From the NCBI GenBank assembly GCA_947631585.1, contig CANRLY010000049.1:1-11587 (forward strand): a stretch of DNA of 11,587 bases, in the 5' to 3' direction. The DNA is from an uncultured Clostridia bacterium (GTDB lineage: Bacteria > Bacillota > Clostridia > Oscillospirales > Ruminococcaceae). Under the pieces are notes generated by a model. It saw nothing but the letters and a program-made list of their open reading frames with translations. It was not told where the DNA came from and made no database searches. The position numbers were made by a program, and so were the translations under genes. Of the stretch, positions 1 to 6,856 are shown piece after piece (positions within the stretch are counted from its first letter, which is position 1; every line of letters starts with the position of its first letter).

Positions 1-190
1 GGGAGACCCTTTTGAAAAAGGGTCCTCCCCCAGACCCCCTCACTAAAACTTTTATGCTGTTTTGGAGAGGGGTAATTACCTTTATATAATATGTAAAATA
101 TGCAAACTACAGTTGCTTCTTGAAAATAAATTACCCCTCTCCAAAAACAATGTAAAGACTTTAGAAAGAAGTTAAGGAAAGACCATTCTT
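1..190. repeat. Palindromic interspersed repeat, copy A
   Basis: This non-coding stretch is a long imperfect palindrome. Its core arms, 60-77 and 129-146, are perfect 18-bp complements (TTTTGGAGAGGGGTAATT and its reverse complement) around an AT-rich centre of 51 nt. Outside the core, bases 1-12 and 17-29 form a hairpin with one bulged base (GGGAGACCCTTT and AAAGGGTCCTCCC), and the AAAACTTTTAT segment at 45-55 has a degraded counterpart near 150-165. The same segments recur in order about 265 bp further on as copy B. No reading frame or transposase is visible. It resembles a non-autonomous MITE-like or REP-like element. The right boundary is approximate, and the left end may continue outside the window. 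Confidence 0.6.
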
Positions 191-267
191 CATAAGGATT
201 TTCCCCAGTAGAAAACCAGCTACAGCAAATAAATCAAAATTTTGCATTATCTGTTCTGCTGTTGGTG

Positions 268-490
268 GTGATTCTTTTGAAAAAAGTTCTTCTCCGAACT
301 CCTCTCTGAAACTTTCATATTATTTTTTTGCAAGGGGTAATTTACCTTTTTAAAACGCAAAACGCACGATTCATTGTTAATTTTCAAAACAAATTGCCCC
401 TTGCCAAAAACAACATAAAAGTCTTTGAAAAGGGGTCAACTCTTCCTGCGGAAGAGAGGGGGAGACCTTTCTTCAGAAAGGTCTCCCCCC
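268..490. repeat. Palindromic interspersed repeat, copy B
   Basis: This is a diverged second copy of the element at the left edge. CTTTTGAAAAA (274-284), AAACTTT (309-315) and AAGGGGTAATTTACCTTT (332-349) match copy A at offsets of 263-265 bp. The inner arms 324-343 and 391-410 pair over 20 positions with one mismatch and one G-T wobble, around an AT-rich centre of 47 nt. The right flank ends in the 14-bp perfect hairpin at 458-489, the counterpart of the hairpin that opens copy A. The arms have drifted apart between copies while complementarity within each copy is largely kept, which suggests that the palindrome itself is under selection or was the mobile unit. Confidence 0.55.
440..489 (-). 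terminator. Tandem-hairpin terminator of the sugar transferase/CAP operon
   Basis: The minus-strand CAP gene stops at 496, and the transcript immediately enters a perfect 14-bp stem (458-471 with 476-489) with a 4-nt loop. A second 7-bp stem follows (440-446 with 450-456, 3-nt loop). The U-tract after the strong stem is poor (UCUCUU), so this is either a non-canonical terminator or an RNA-stabilising 3' end. It coincides with the right flank of repeat copy B. Confidence 0.5.
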
Positions 491-495
491 AACCA

Positions 496-1749
496 TCAGA
501 ATGTTGCGAAAAGCTGTGCTGCGAAACGCCAGCCGTCCTCGGCATCGTAGTAGCCAAGACCCATATGAGTGAAATCGGGGTCGAGTATATTTTTACGGTG
601 AGCCGGTGAATCCATCCAGCCCTGGACAAGTTCCTTAGCGGTAGGGTAGCCCTCTGCGATATTTTCGCCGGCGTTTTTATACTTGATACCCCGTTCGTTA
701 AGGACGGTATACCAGTCCTGACCGCTGGGTCTTGTATGGGAGAAGTCGTCGTAAGACCTGCCTATTTCCTTTGCCCTGACCTGTGCCGCCTGATCCAGCG
801 CAATAGAGCCTTGAAGCGCCGGAACGCCGTTCTTTGCTCTTTGTTCGTTCACCAGTTTAAGGACTTCCGCCACGAATTTATCGTCCGTCTTATACGCAGC
901 GGTGGAAGCCTTGGTGGTAGTGGTGGTCTTTTTGGTGGTAGTGGTAGTTTTTTTGGCAGTAGTGGTGGTAGTAGTTTTTCTTGTGGTGGTAGTGGTCTTG
1001 CTGGTGGTAGTTGCAGGAGGAGCGGTAGGTTTTGTCTGGGGTTTCGGGGTGGTGGTCACCGCAGGAGCTTTAGTGGTGGTAACGGTGGTAGCGGCAGATG
1101 TGGAAGCAGTTGTAGTTTCAGCGGTGGTGGTTTCCGGCTCGGCAGTTTCTTCCGGGGAAGTGGTCTCCGCCGGAGGTGTCTCCTCCGTGGTGGTAACTGC
1201 CACGGCGGCAGGGTCGCTGAGGACTTTTATGCCGTCTATAGTGACTGTATTATCGCTGTTCACCACAAAAGTATGGCCGTTAAGTACAAATGTGGTTATG
1301 GCGGAATCCTGGTCTTTAAATATCACGCCGTTATCGGTGGGGCTTGCCGTTATCCTCTGACCTTCGTCTGAGACGAAGATAGTTTCCGGTACTTTTTTGC
1401 CGCTTTCGTCCACAAGGACGGTCTTTCCGTCAGAGTCGGCGGTAAGTTCCACGCCGCTGTAAAGTTCGTACTTCTGCACTATCTCTTCGCCCTCGGAAGT
1501 AAGCATCACGTCAAGGCTGAAATCCACTTCCTCCATATCGTCGTAATACGGATTTGAGTAGTAAGCGCTGGACGTTCTGACTGTCAGCTGTTCAGCCTGT
1601 TTGTTGGTCTTAATGACGAAAGTTATGATAAATCCTGCAAAAAGCGCCAGACCTATAGCAAGTGCGATACCTGCGATAAGCGGTTCATACTTCTGCATTT
1701 TCTGCATAAGCGTTTTGTTTTCGTTCATGTCGTTAGAATTCTTGTCCAT
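496..1749 (-). CDS. Membrane-anchored CAP/SCP-domain protein with Thr-rich linker
   Basis: This is a 417-residue surface protein. A short cytoplasmic tail precedes one membrane segment (about residues 24-47, no lipobox). Next come an unrecognised extracellular region (about 55-180), a Pro/Thr then poly-Thr/Lys linker (about 184-283), and a C-terminal CAP (PR-1/SCP) domain at 291-417. CAP landmarks are visible: His338 in FSHTRPSG, Glu362 in AGENIAEG, and His384 in the W-x5-H-x2-NI segment. Bacterial CAP proteins are secreted or wall-associated, and their activity is mostly unproven. The gene begins 17 bp after the sugar transferase stop, with AAAGGA nine bases before the ATG, so it is probably co-transcribed with it. 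The linker is encoded by ACC/ACT-type repeats and may vary in length between strains. The family call is firm; the function is unknown. Confidence 0.9.
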   Translation of the reverse strand: MDKNSNDMNENKTLMQKMQKYEPLIAGIALAIGLALFAGFIITFVIKTNKQAEQLTVRTSSAYYSNPYYDDMEEVDFSLDVMLTSEGEEIVQKYELYSGVELTADSDGKTVLVDESGKKVPETIFVSDEGQRITASPTDNGVIFKDQDSAITTFVLNGHTFVVNSDNTVTIDGIKVLSDPAAVAVTTTEETPPAETTSPEETAEPETTTAETTTASTSAATTVTTTKAPAVTTTPKPQTKPTAPPATTTSKTTTTTRKTTTTTTAKKTTTTTKKTTTTTKASTAAYKTDDKFVAEVLKLVNEQRAKNGVPALQGSIALDQAAQVRAKEIGRSYDDFSHTRPSGQDWYTVLNERGIKYKNAGENIAEGYPTAKELVQGWMDSPAHRKNILDPDFTHMGLGYYDAEDGWRFAAQLFATF

Positions 1750-1766
1750 ATCCGGAGGTCCTTTCG

Positions 1767-3200
1767 TTACTTGTTGGAAGAATATTCATATTCCTTGGCA
1801 GTTTCCGACACAGGGGTTATCTTTCTGCTGTCTGCCGGAGCAGCCGTATCAGAGGTGACTCCTTCCGTGCTGTCAGGGATAAAAATGGTTTTCAGCGTCT
1901 GAAGCATTATTTTCAGGTCGAGAAGCAGCGACTGGTTTTCTATATACATAAGATCCAGCTTGAGCTTGTCGTAAGGGGTGGTGTTGTACTTGCCCAGCAC
2001 CTGAGCATATCCGGTGAGACCGGCTTTTGCTTTAAGTCTGTACTTGAATTCCGGTATCGACTCCTCGTACTGCTTTGCGATCTCAGGTCTTTCAGGTCTT
2101 GGTCCTACAAAGGACATATCGCCTTTGATTATGTTGAACAGCTGAGGCAGCTCGTCGAATCTGATCTTTCTGATGATCTTTCCCACAGGAGTGATACGGT
2201 CGTCTTTTTGCTTTGCAAGCCTTGCCACGCCGTCTTTTTCGGCATCTACTATCATGCTCCTGAACTTGTACACCTTGAACACCTTTCTGTTCAAGGTAAA
2301 TCTTTCCTGGGAGTAAAGCACCGGCCCGCCGTCGTAAAGCTTGATAGCCAAAGCGGTAATGAGCATGAACGGCGAAGCTATCACCAGGCAGATAAGCGAC
2401 AGTGTAAGGTCAAGGAATCTCTTTATTATCCTCTGCTCGAAAGTAAGCCCCAGGTTCCTGCTGAGAAGCAGCGGAGTATCGAACAGGTGTATCTCGTCAG
2501 CACCTCTGATTATAACATCGGAGATCTTGGGAGTTATGTAAGTCCTTATAGACTTGTCATAGGTGAATTTAAGTATCTGGTTCCTTAGTTCTGCCGGCAC
2601 ATCGCAGATTATCACCGCTTCAAAATCCAGTATGCGTTCTTTTATGACTTCCAGCTTCTCGGTAATGGAGATGGAGGAACAAATAAGGTACTTATCCACA
2701 CGGGAACTCATTTTTGTCACAAGATCCCTGGCGTTCGTGTTCCCGTAGACGATTATCATTCTGCGGGGAGGGTAAATGCGTGCGTGGACGAAATTTGCCC
2801 CGAAAGCCCAGATAGCCGCAATTATCGACTGATAAGCGGTCAGCAGCACCAGCGGCAGAACGTTCACCAGCGATCTTCCGATAAGGGAGATCTGTAAATA
2901 TGTAACTGCGTTGGTGGCGATAAGTCCCAGTATCTGAGAACCGATCAGTCCGGCGGTCTTGAGATAGCCTATGCGGAAACCGTTGAACGATCGGGTGAAT
3001 ATGGCGTACACCAGCATATATACAAAGATAAGCAGGAAGTTGCCCTTTTGCCAGAAGAAGAACTGTTCGCCGATCCTTTCACCGAAGTGACTGTTATAGA
3101 TGTTGTGCCAGACAAAGCTGAAGCTGAGCGATTCGCACATTATTATGACCAGCGATGCAAAGAACACAATGAGTCTTTTAAACTGCTCTTTGTTAGCCAT
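1767..3200 (-). CDS. Polyprenyl glycosylphosphotransferase (EPS/capsule initiating sugar transferase)
   Basis: This 477-residue membrane enzyme of the WbaP/WcaJ type transfers a sugar-1-phosphate from a nucleotide sugar to undecaprenyl phosphate, the first step of exopolysaccharide or capsule repeat-unit assembly. Four N-terminal membrane segments (about 9-31, 51-69, 78-99, 105-134) are followed by a Rossmann-like region (about 147-235), a fifth hydrophobic segment (about 262-286), and the C-terminal bacterial sugar-transferase domain. That domain has the family motifs KVYKFRSM (309-316), RFDELPQLFNIIKGD (347-361, with the Asp-Glu pair), SFVGPRPERPE (363-373) and GLTGYAQV (394-401). A polar, Ser/Thr-rich tail of about 35 residues follows. 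An upstream in-frame TTG at 3317 would add 39 residues, but these lie in the structured leader, so the ATG at 3200 is preferred. AAAGGA lies about 13 nt from it, a long spacing. The sugar specificity cannot be read from the sequence. Confidence 0.93.
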   Translation of the reverse strand: MANKEQFKRLIVFFASLVIIMCESLSFSFVWHNIYNSHFGERIGEQFFFWQKGNFLLIFVYMLVYAIFTRSFNGFRIGYLKTAGLIGSQILGLIATNAVTYLQISLIGRSLVNVLPLVLLTAYQSIIAAIWAFGANFVHARIYPPRRMIIVYGNTNARDLVTKMSSRVDKYLICSSISITEKLEVIKERILDFEAVIICDVPAELRNQILKFTYDKSIRTYITPKISDVIIRGADEIHLFDTPLLLSRNLGLTFEQRIIKRFLDLTLSLICLVIASPFMLITALAIKLYDGGPVLYSQERFTLNRKVFKVYKFRSMIVDAEKDGVARLAKQKDDRITPVGKIIRKIRFDELPQLFNIIKGDMSFVGPRPERPEIAKQYEESIPEFKYRLKAKAGLTGYAQVLGKYNTTPYDKLKLDLMYIENQSLLLDLKIMLQTLKTIFIPDSTEGVTSDTAAPADSRKITPVSETAKEYEYSSNK

Positions 3201-3362
3201 GATCTGTTTTCTATCCTTTCGTATAAACCCGACGATCCCGCCGCAGCCGTCCTTCGCCGCAGGCGGCGAAGTCCGCAGTGTCTCCGTGCCGGATAAGCGT
3301 ATCCGTCCCGAAGCCAACGGAGCATAAGCTCCTCTGCGGCGGTATTAGCCGTTTGACCGACC
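3201..3362 (-). ncRNA. Structured 5' leader of the sugar transferase operon (candidate regulatory RNA)
   Basis: Between the predicted start site near 3362 and the ATG at 3200 lies a GC-rich leader unlike the AT-rich DNA next to it. A perfect 9-bp stem (3334-3342 with 3238-3246, CCGCCGCAG/CTGCGGCGG) encloses three perfect hairpins: 3328-3332/3319-3323, 3300-3305/3290-3295 and 3264-3271/3252-3259, all with 4-nt loops. Together they form a four-way junction. Alternative pairings exist, for example CTCCGT with ACGGAG, which would disrupt the first hairpin. No U-tract follows any stem, so it is not an intrinsic attenuator. The ribosome binding site lies just downstream of the closing stem. I could not match it to a known riboswitch consensus. 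A regulatory function is inferred. Confidence 0.5.
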
Positions 3363-3368
3363 TCAATT

Positions 3369-3397
3369 ATTATAACAGCTTTTATTCCTTTTTTCAA
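3369..3397 (-). promoter_or_regulatory. Sigma-A promoter of the sugar transferase/CAP operon
   Basis: On the minus strand, TTGAAA (3392-3397) and TATAAT (3369-3374) are separated by 17 bp. Transcription should start near 3362, leaving a leader of about 160 nt. It diverges from the glycosyltransferase promoter, with the two -35 boxes about 92 bp apart across an AT-rich stretch that contains a 12-bp AAATTTAAATTT palindrome (3452-3463). Confidence 0.85.
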
Positions 3398-3489
3398 GAG
3401 TTATTTCAAGGAATTAAAAAAATCAGCGATTTCCCGAAAAGGTATTTTGCGAAATTTAAATTTTTCCTGAATATATGGGGATATTTTGA

Positions 3490-3518
3490 TTGACAAAAGT
3501 CCCAAAGGGGAATATAAT
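3490..3518 (+). promoter_or_regulatory. Consensus sigma-A promoter of the glycosyltransferase gene
   Basis: Perfect TTGACA (3490-3495) and TATAAT (3513-3518) boxes with a 17-bp spacer predict a start near 3525 and a leader of about 27 nt. An in-frame ATG at 3486 lies upstream of this promoter and so cannot be the start of this transcript's protein. Confidence 0.92.
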
Positions 3519-3551
3519 CAAATAGTGAAAAGGTCGGGAGGAGCCGGGTCA

Positions 3552-4382
3552 ATGGAAAAATATCCCAAGTTCAGTGTGCTTATATCCGTATATGCAAAAA
3601 ACGACAGCAATGCGCTGGATAAATGCCTGGAAAGCGTGTTTTCGCAGACGCTCGTGCCGGACGAGACGGTGCTGGTGTGCGACGGACCGCTTACCGCCGG
3701 GCTTGATTCCGTTATAAATAAATATGTAAAAAAATATGGGAATATTTTCCGAGTGGTGAGGATAAAGAAAAATGTCGGGACGGGAGCCGCCGCAAACATC
3801 GGGATAAAGGCTTGCCGCAACGAACTTATCCTAAAGGCGGACAGCGACGATATCTGCCTGCCTGACAGATGCAGGATACAGGCGGAAATGTTCGCAAAAG
3901 ACCCTGAACTTGCTATGGCAGGGGGGTATATCAGGGAGTTTTCCAACGAGACAGGCGAGGAGATCGCTGTAAAGAAAGTTCCGCTCACCCACGAGGAGAT
4001 AATGAAGTATTCACGCAGGCGAAACCCCATAAACAACCCGTCTATAGCTATAAAGAGGTCTTTTGCCATAAAGATAGGCGGCTACAGCAGGGACGTCAGG
4101 TGCGAGGATTACGATTTTGTGTGCAGAATGTTACATTCCGGGGCGAAAGCCGCAAATACTCCGGAGATACTGGTGGATTACCGGGTGGATAAGGGAAACA
4201 TGAGCCGCCGCCGTGACTGGCGCAACACAAAGTCTTTTGTGGCGGTGAGATGGAAAAACTTTCTAAGGGGCTACTGCGGACTGCTGGATCTTATCATACC
4301 CTGCGCTGCCCAAATAATGCTTTTCCTGATGCCGGAAAAACTCACCGAGAAGTTTTACGGAAAATTTTTAAGAAAGCAGTAA
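3552..4382 (+). CDS. Family 2 glycosyltransferase (GT-A fold)
   Basis: This 276-residue enzyme is predicted to transfer a sugar from a nucleotide donor to a growing glycan at the cytoplasmic face. The GT2 signature runs from residue 7: FSVLISVY, Asp44 in LVCDG, the NVGTGAAANIGI segment (74-85), and the metal-binding cluster ADSDD (96-100). The acceptor-side ED pair is at 185-186 in CEDYDFV. A short hydrophobic stretch near the C-terminus (about 243-260) may associate with the membrane. The ATG at 3552 is chosen because GGAGGAG lies 8 nt upstream and the promoter overlaps the longer frame. The gene is transcribed alone, divergently from the sugar transferase, and the two probably serve the same surface polysaccharide. 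Donor and acceptor are unknown. Confidence 0.92.
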   Translation: MEKYPKFSVLISVYAKNDSNALDKCLESVFSQTLVPDETVLVCDGPLTAGLDSVINKYVKKYGNIFRVVRIKKNVGTGAAANIGIKACRNELILKADSDDICLPDRCRIQAEMFAKDPELAMAGGYIREFSNETGEEIAVKKVPLTHEEIMKYSRRRNPINNPSIAIKRSFAIKIGGYSRDVRCEDYDFVCRMLHSGAKAANTPEILVDYRVDKGNMSRRRDWRNTKSFVAVRWKNFLRGYCGLLDLIIPCAAQIMLFLMPEKLTEKFYGKFLRKQ

Positions 4383-4395
4383 AAACTTTATAAAC

Positions 4396-4429
4396 AAAGA
4401 GACCGCCAAGGTTATGGCGGTCTCTTTTT
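4396..4429 (+). terminator. Intrinsic terminator of the glycosyltransferase gene
   Basis: A perfect 12-bp stem (4396-4407 with 4416-4427, AAAGAGACCGCC) with an 8-nt loop runs into a T-run at 4425-4429. It lies 13 bp after the stop codon. On the opposite strand the stem is followed by TCTTTGTTTA, so it may also weakly terminate the convergent ABC operon, whose last stop codon is at 4492. Confidence 0.92.
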
Positions 4430-4491
4430 CTCCGGTCTTGTTCTGTGTTTCACTTTATCTTCTTGTCTGTTTTGCAAATTTTAATATCCGG

Positions 4492-5892
4492 CTAAACTTC
4501 CTTTTTGGTGAAGCCGTCCCATGCCGTAAGCAGAAAGACTATCATGTGGACAACTATTACCGCCACGGCAAAGCCTATGGTGTGGTGAGCAAATCCGGTA
4601 GTGCCGTTGGCGACAGCGGCAAGGTCCATGTTCGCAAAGATGAAGAATCTTGCCCAGTCCTGATTCAGAGCCTCTTTGAGAACGGCGACTATTCCTGCGC
4701 CTGAAAGAAGCGAGAACACCGATACGCAAATGGCAAGAGCCGAACTTTTGGTAACTGACGAGATGGCAAACGCCAGAGTCGCCATTACCACTATGCTCAC
4801 GCTGCCCAGCAGGTAGTTGCGGAGGATAAGCAGTATCCCCGAAGTGGTCTGGACTTCTCCGTTCATCGAGGTGATGTATTCTGCGCCCAGCTGGGAAGTT
4901 CCGAAAAGTATGCAGGAAAGAGTTGTCACTACCAGGAAGAACACGAACATCATTATATAGCCGATGAAGATAACGTTAAAGTATTTGGACATAAGTATCT
5001 TCCAACGCTTTACAGGGTTTATGAGCAGGAATTTGATAGTTCCGTCTGAAAATTCAGAGGAGATGGAGCTTCCGGCAATAAGTATCATAAGCAATCCCAC
5101 TATGGTGAGCAGGTTTACCGAGATGGAAAGCACCGTCCAGAAGTTCAGTTCTCCCGTTTCCATGTAGTTGACGGAATCGGCAACGTTCACTTCGCAATTG
5201 TTGTTGAGACGGTACATATTGACGGCTATCTCGTCCTTTAACTGAGCGGTGTCGCTCTCGTCAGCGTCTGCGCCCAGCGAAGCCAGCTGCTGCTTTGCAC
5301 TGCTGACAGAGAAGATACATTGATTCTTCCAGTTGGTTATATCATCATGCCCGGCAGGGGGAGCTACGCCGTTGTCCACTCTGTACTGGTATTCCCAGTA
5401 AGTGTTCGGGTCTGCGCCCTCTGCTTTGAACTTATCTATCAGGAAGTTATAGTAGCCTTTCCAGTCTTTGGCGACAACAAAGCTTTTTACCTTATCCCTC
5501 TGCTCGTCGCTGTAAACGTAAGAGACCTGATAGCTCACGCTGCCGTCCTCTGCGGTGACTTCTTCCGTATTGGTGGAAAAAGCGTCTGCTATCGCTTCAT
5601 ATTCCCAATCGTCGGTGATCTTGTTGTCTATCAGGAACTGATACATCTCGATATTCTGCTTGTAGGCAGGGTCTGACTCCTTATGGGCTTCGGCGTCGTC
5701 TATCATCGACTGATAGTAAGAAATATCGTCCTCTACAGTCCCGAAATCAAAATTATAGCGTTCCGACTGCACCTGTGCTATCTTTGCCACAACGACCAGT
5801 CCTATCGCCAGCAATATCACCAGCGCCAGCGCAATTATAGTGGAAGTTTTCCTTACCGTTTTGATAAACTCATTCTTGATGAGCCTGAACAT
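4492..5892 (-). CDS. ABC-2 type transporter permease with large external domain
   Basis: This is the membrane subunit (466 residues) of an ABC exporter. One N-terminal membrane segment (about 18-42) is followed by a hydrophilic, probably extracytoplasmic domain of about 205 residues (45-250). Further hydrophobic segments follow (about 253-276, 305-331, 357-405 and 437-458). The cytoplasmic SSEFSDGTIKFLLI motif (276-289) after the second segment is typical of ABC-2 permeases of the NosY/BcrB kind. The upstream ATPase stop (TAG, 5896-5894) is one base before the ATG at 5892, so translation is coupled. An in-frame TTG at 5901 sits 8 nt after GGGAGG and an in-frame GTG is at 5910; either would add 3 or 6 residues. 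The substrate is unknown. Confidence 0.88.
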   Translation of the reverse strand: MFRLIKNEFIKTVRKTSTIIALALVILLAIGLVVVAKIAQVQSERYNFDFGTVEDDISYYQSMIDDAEAHKESDPAYKQNIEMYQFLIDNKITDDWEYEAIADAFSTNTEEVTAEDGSVSYQVSYVYSDEQRDKVKSFVVAKDWKGYYNFLIDKFKAEGADPNTYWEYQYRVDNGVAPPAGHDDITNWKNQCIFSVSSAKQQLASLGADADESDTAQLKDEIAVNMYRLNNNCEVNVADSVNYMETGELNFWTVLSISVNLLTIVGLLMILIAGSSISSEFSDGTIKFLLINPVKRWKILMSKYFNVIFIGYIMMFVFFLVVTTLSCILFGTSQLGAEYITSMNGEVQTTSGILLILRNYLLGSVSIVVMATLAFAISSVTKSSALAICVSVFSLLSGAGIVAVLKEALNQDWARFFIFANMDLAAVANGTTGFAHHTIGFAVAVIVVHMIVFLLTAWDGFTKKEV

Positions 5893-5893
5893 T

Positions 5894-6835
5894 CTACTCA
5901 ATCTGAGCACCTCCCGACTGTGTAAGCTCTATGAACACATCTTCCAGTTTTTTCTTTTCCTTGGGGCTTACCGAGTAAAGCTTTACCCCTGCGAGTATGA
6001 GCTTTTCGTTCAGTTCAGCCATCGCCTGAGAAGCGTTTTCCTCCGGGAACTCCACGTCTATGTGGGTCTCGTCGGTGATGGTGAAATTATAGCCTGCCAT
6101 CAGTGCGGAAGCTTTCTCCGAGCTGTCCGTTTCGTAAATATATTCGTCTGTGCCGGTCTTGCTGGCGCTTATCATTTCTGCCACTGTGTAAACGCCGATC
6201 ATAGAACCGTTTGCGATAATGCCCACACGGTCGCACATAAGTTCCATTTCGGACATCAGATGGCTGGAGACCAGCACGCATATTCCCTCGTTGTGGGCAA
6301 GGGACTTGAGGATATCTCTCAGTTCCTTGATGCCGGCAGGGTCAAGACCGTTGGTAGGTTCGTCAAGGATAAGGACTTTCGGGTGATGAAGTATCGCCTG
6401 AGCGACTCCCAGACGCTGCCTCATTCCCAGAGAATACTTGCCCACTTTTTCGTCTATCCTGTTGGAAAGTCCCACCAGCTTGACCACCTCGTCTATCCTT
6501 TCGGCAGTGACGCCTTCTCTCATTCGTGCGTACTGCATAAGGTTCTGCCTTCCGGTCATATACTTGTAAAGCTCAGGGTTTTCAACTATTCCGCCTATGT
6601 TAGCCATGGCTTTTTCGTAATTTTTCTTTATGTCGAAACCGCCCACTTCTATTTCGCCCTCGTCAAGGCGGAGCAGTCCCACTATTATTTTGATGGTAGT
6701 GGTCTTTCCTGCGCCGTTGGGACCCAGAAACCCGAACACTTCCCCCTCGTAAGCTTCAAAGGATATATCGTGAAGTATATGCTTCTTGCCGAGGGTCTTG
6801 TTAAGACCGCTTATTATAAGAGCTGCATTGCTCAT
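5894..6835 (-). CDS. ABC transporter ATP-binding protein (CcmA/BcrA type)
   Basis: This 313-residue ATPase powers the exporter formed with the next gene. The conserved motifs are in order: Walker A GPNGAGKT (38-45), a YSLGMRQR signature (134-141, the variant usual in bacitracin-resistance-type and multidrug ATPases), Walker B VLILDEP (154-160) with catalytic Glu159, the GLDP D-loop (163-166) and the switch His192 in SSHLMSE. A C-terminal extension of about 95 residues is also typical of this branch. AAAGGAG precedes the ATG by 8 nt. The gene follows the anchored-protein gene by 21 bp and overlaps or abuts the permease, so the three form one operon. Sequence alone does not separate drug, lantibiotic or lipid export. 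Confidence 0.95.
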   Translation of the reverse strand: MSNAALIISGLNKTLGKKHILHDISFEAYEGEVFGFLGPNGAGKTTTIKIIVGLLRLDEGEIEVGGFDIKKNYEKAMANIGGIVENPELYKYMTGRQNLMQYARMREGVTAERIDEVVKLVGLSNRIDEKVGKYSLGMRQRLGVAQAILHHPKVLILDEPTNGLDPAGIKELRDILKSLAHNEGICVLVSSHLMSEMELMCDRVGIIANGSMIGVYTVAEMISASKTGTDEYIYETDSSEKASALMAGYNFTITDETHIDVEFPEENASQAMAELNEKLILAGVKLYSVSPKEKKKLEDVFIELTQSGGAQIE

Positions 6836-6856
6836 GATCTTCTCTCCTTTCTCTGC

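Noticed and set aside
62..90. Possible promoter in repeat copy A (TTGGAG, 17 bp, TATAAT)
   Set aside because: The -35 match is weak, it lies inside the palindrome, and no gene follows on the plus strand.
328..629. Short open frames on both strands in and beside repeat copy B
   Set aside because: They span the palindromic repeat and the end of the CAP gene, and have no coding-like features.
880..1010. CRISPR or tandem-repeat array
   Set aside because: The repeats are degenerate Thr codons within a coding linker, with no spacer structure and no cas genes.
902..1360. Open plus-strand frames rich in Val or Gly/Ser opposite the CAP gene
   Set aside because: They are complements of the poly-Thr linker codons, have no ribosome binding site, and overlap a clear CAP protein.
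3143..3397. Minus-strand 84-codon frame over the leader of the sugar transferase
   Set aside because: Its start lies inside the -35 box, upstream of the predicted transcription start. Its Arg-rich stretch reflects GC-rich RNA stems rather than a protein.
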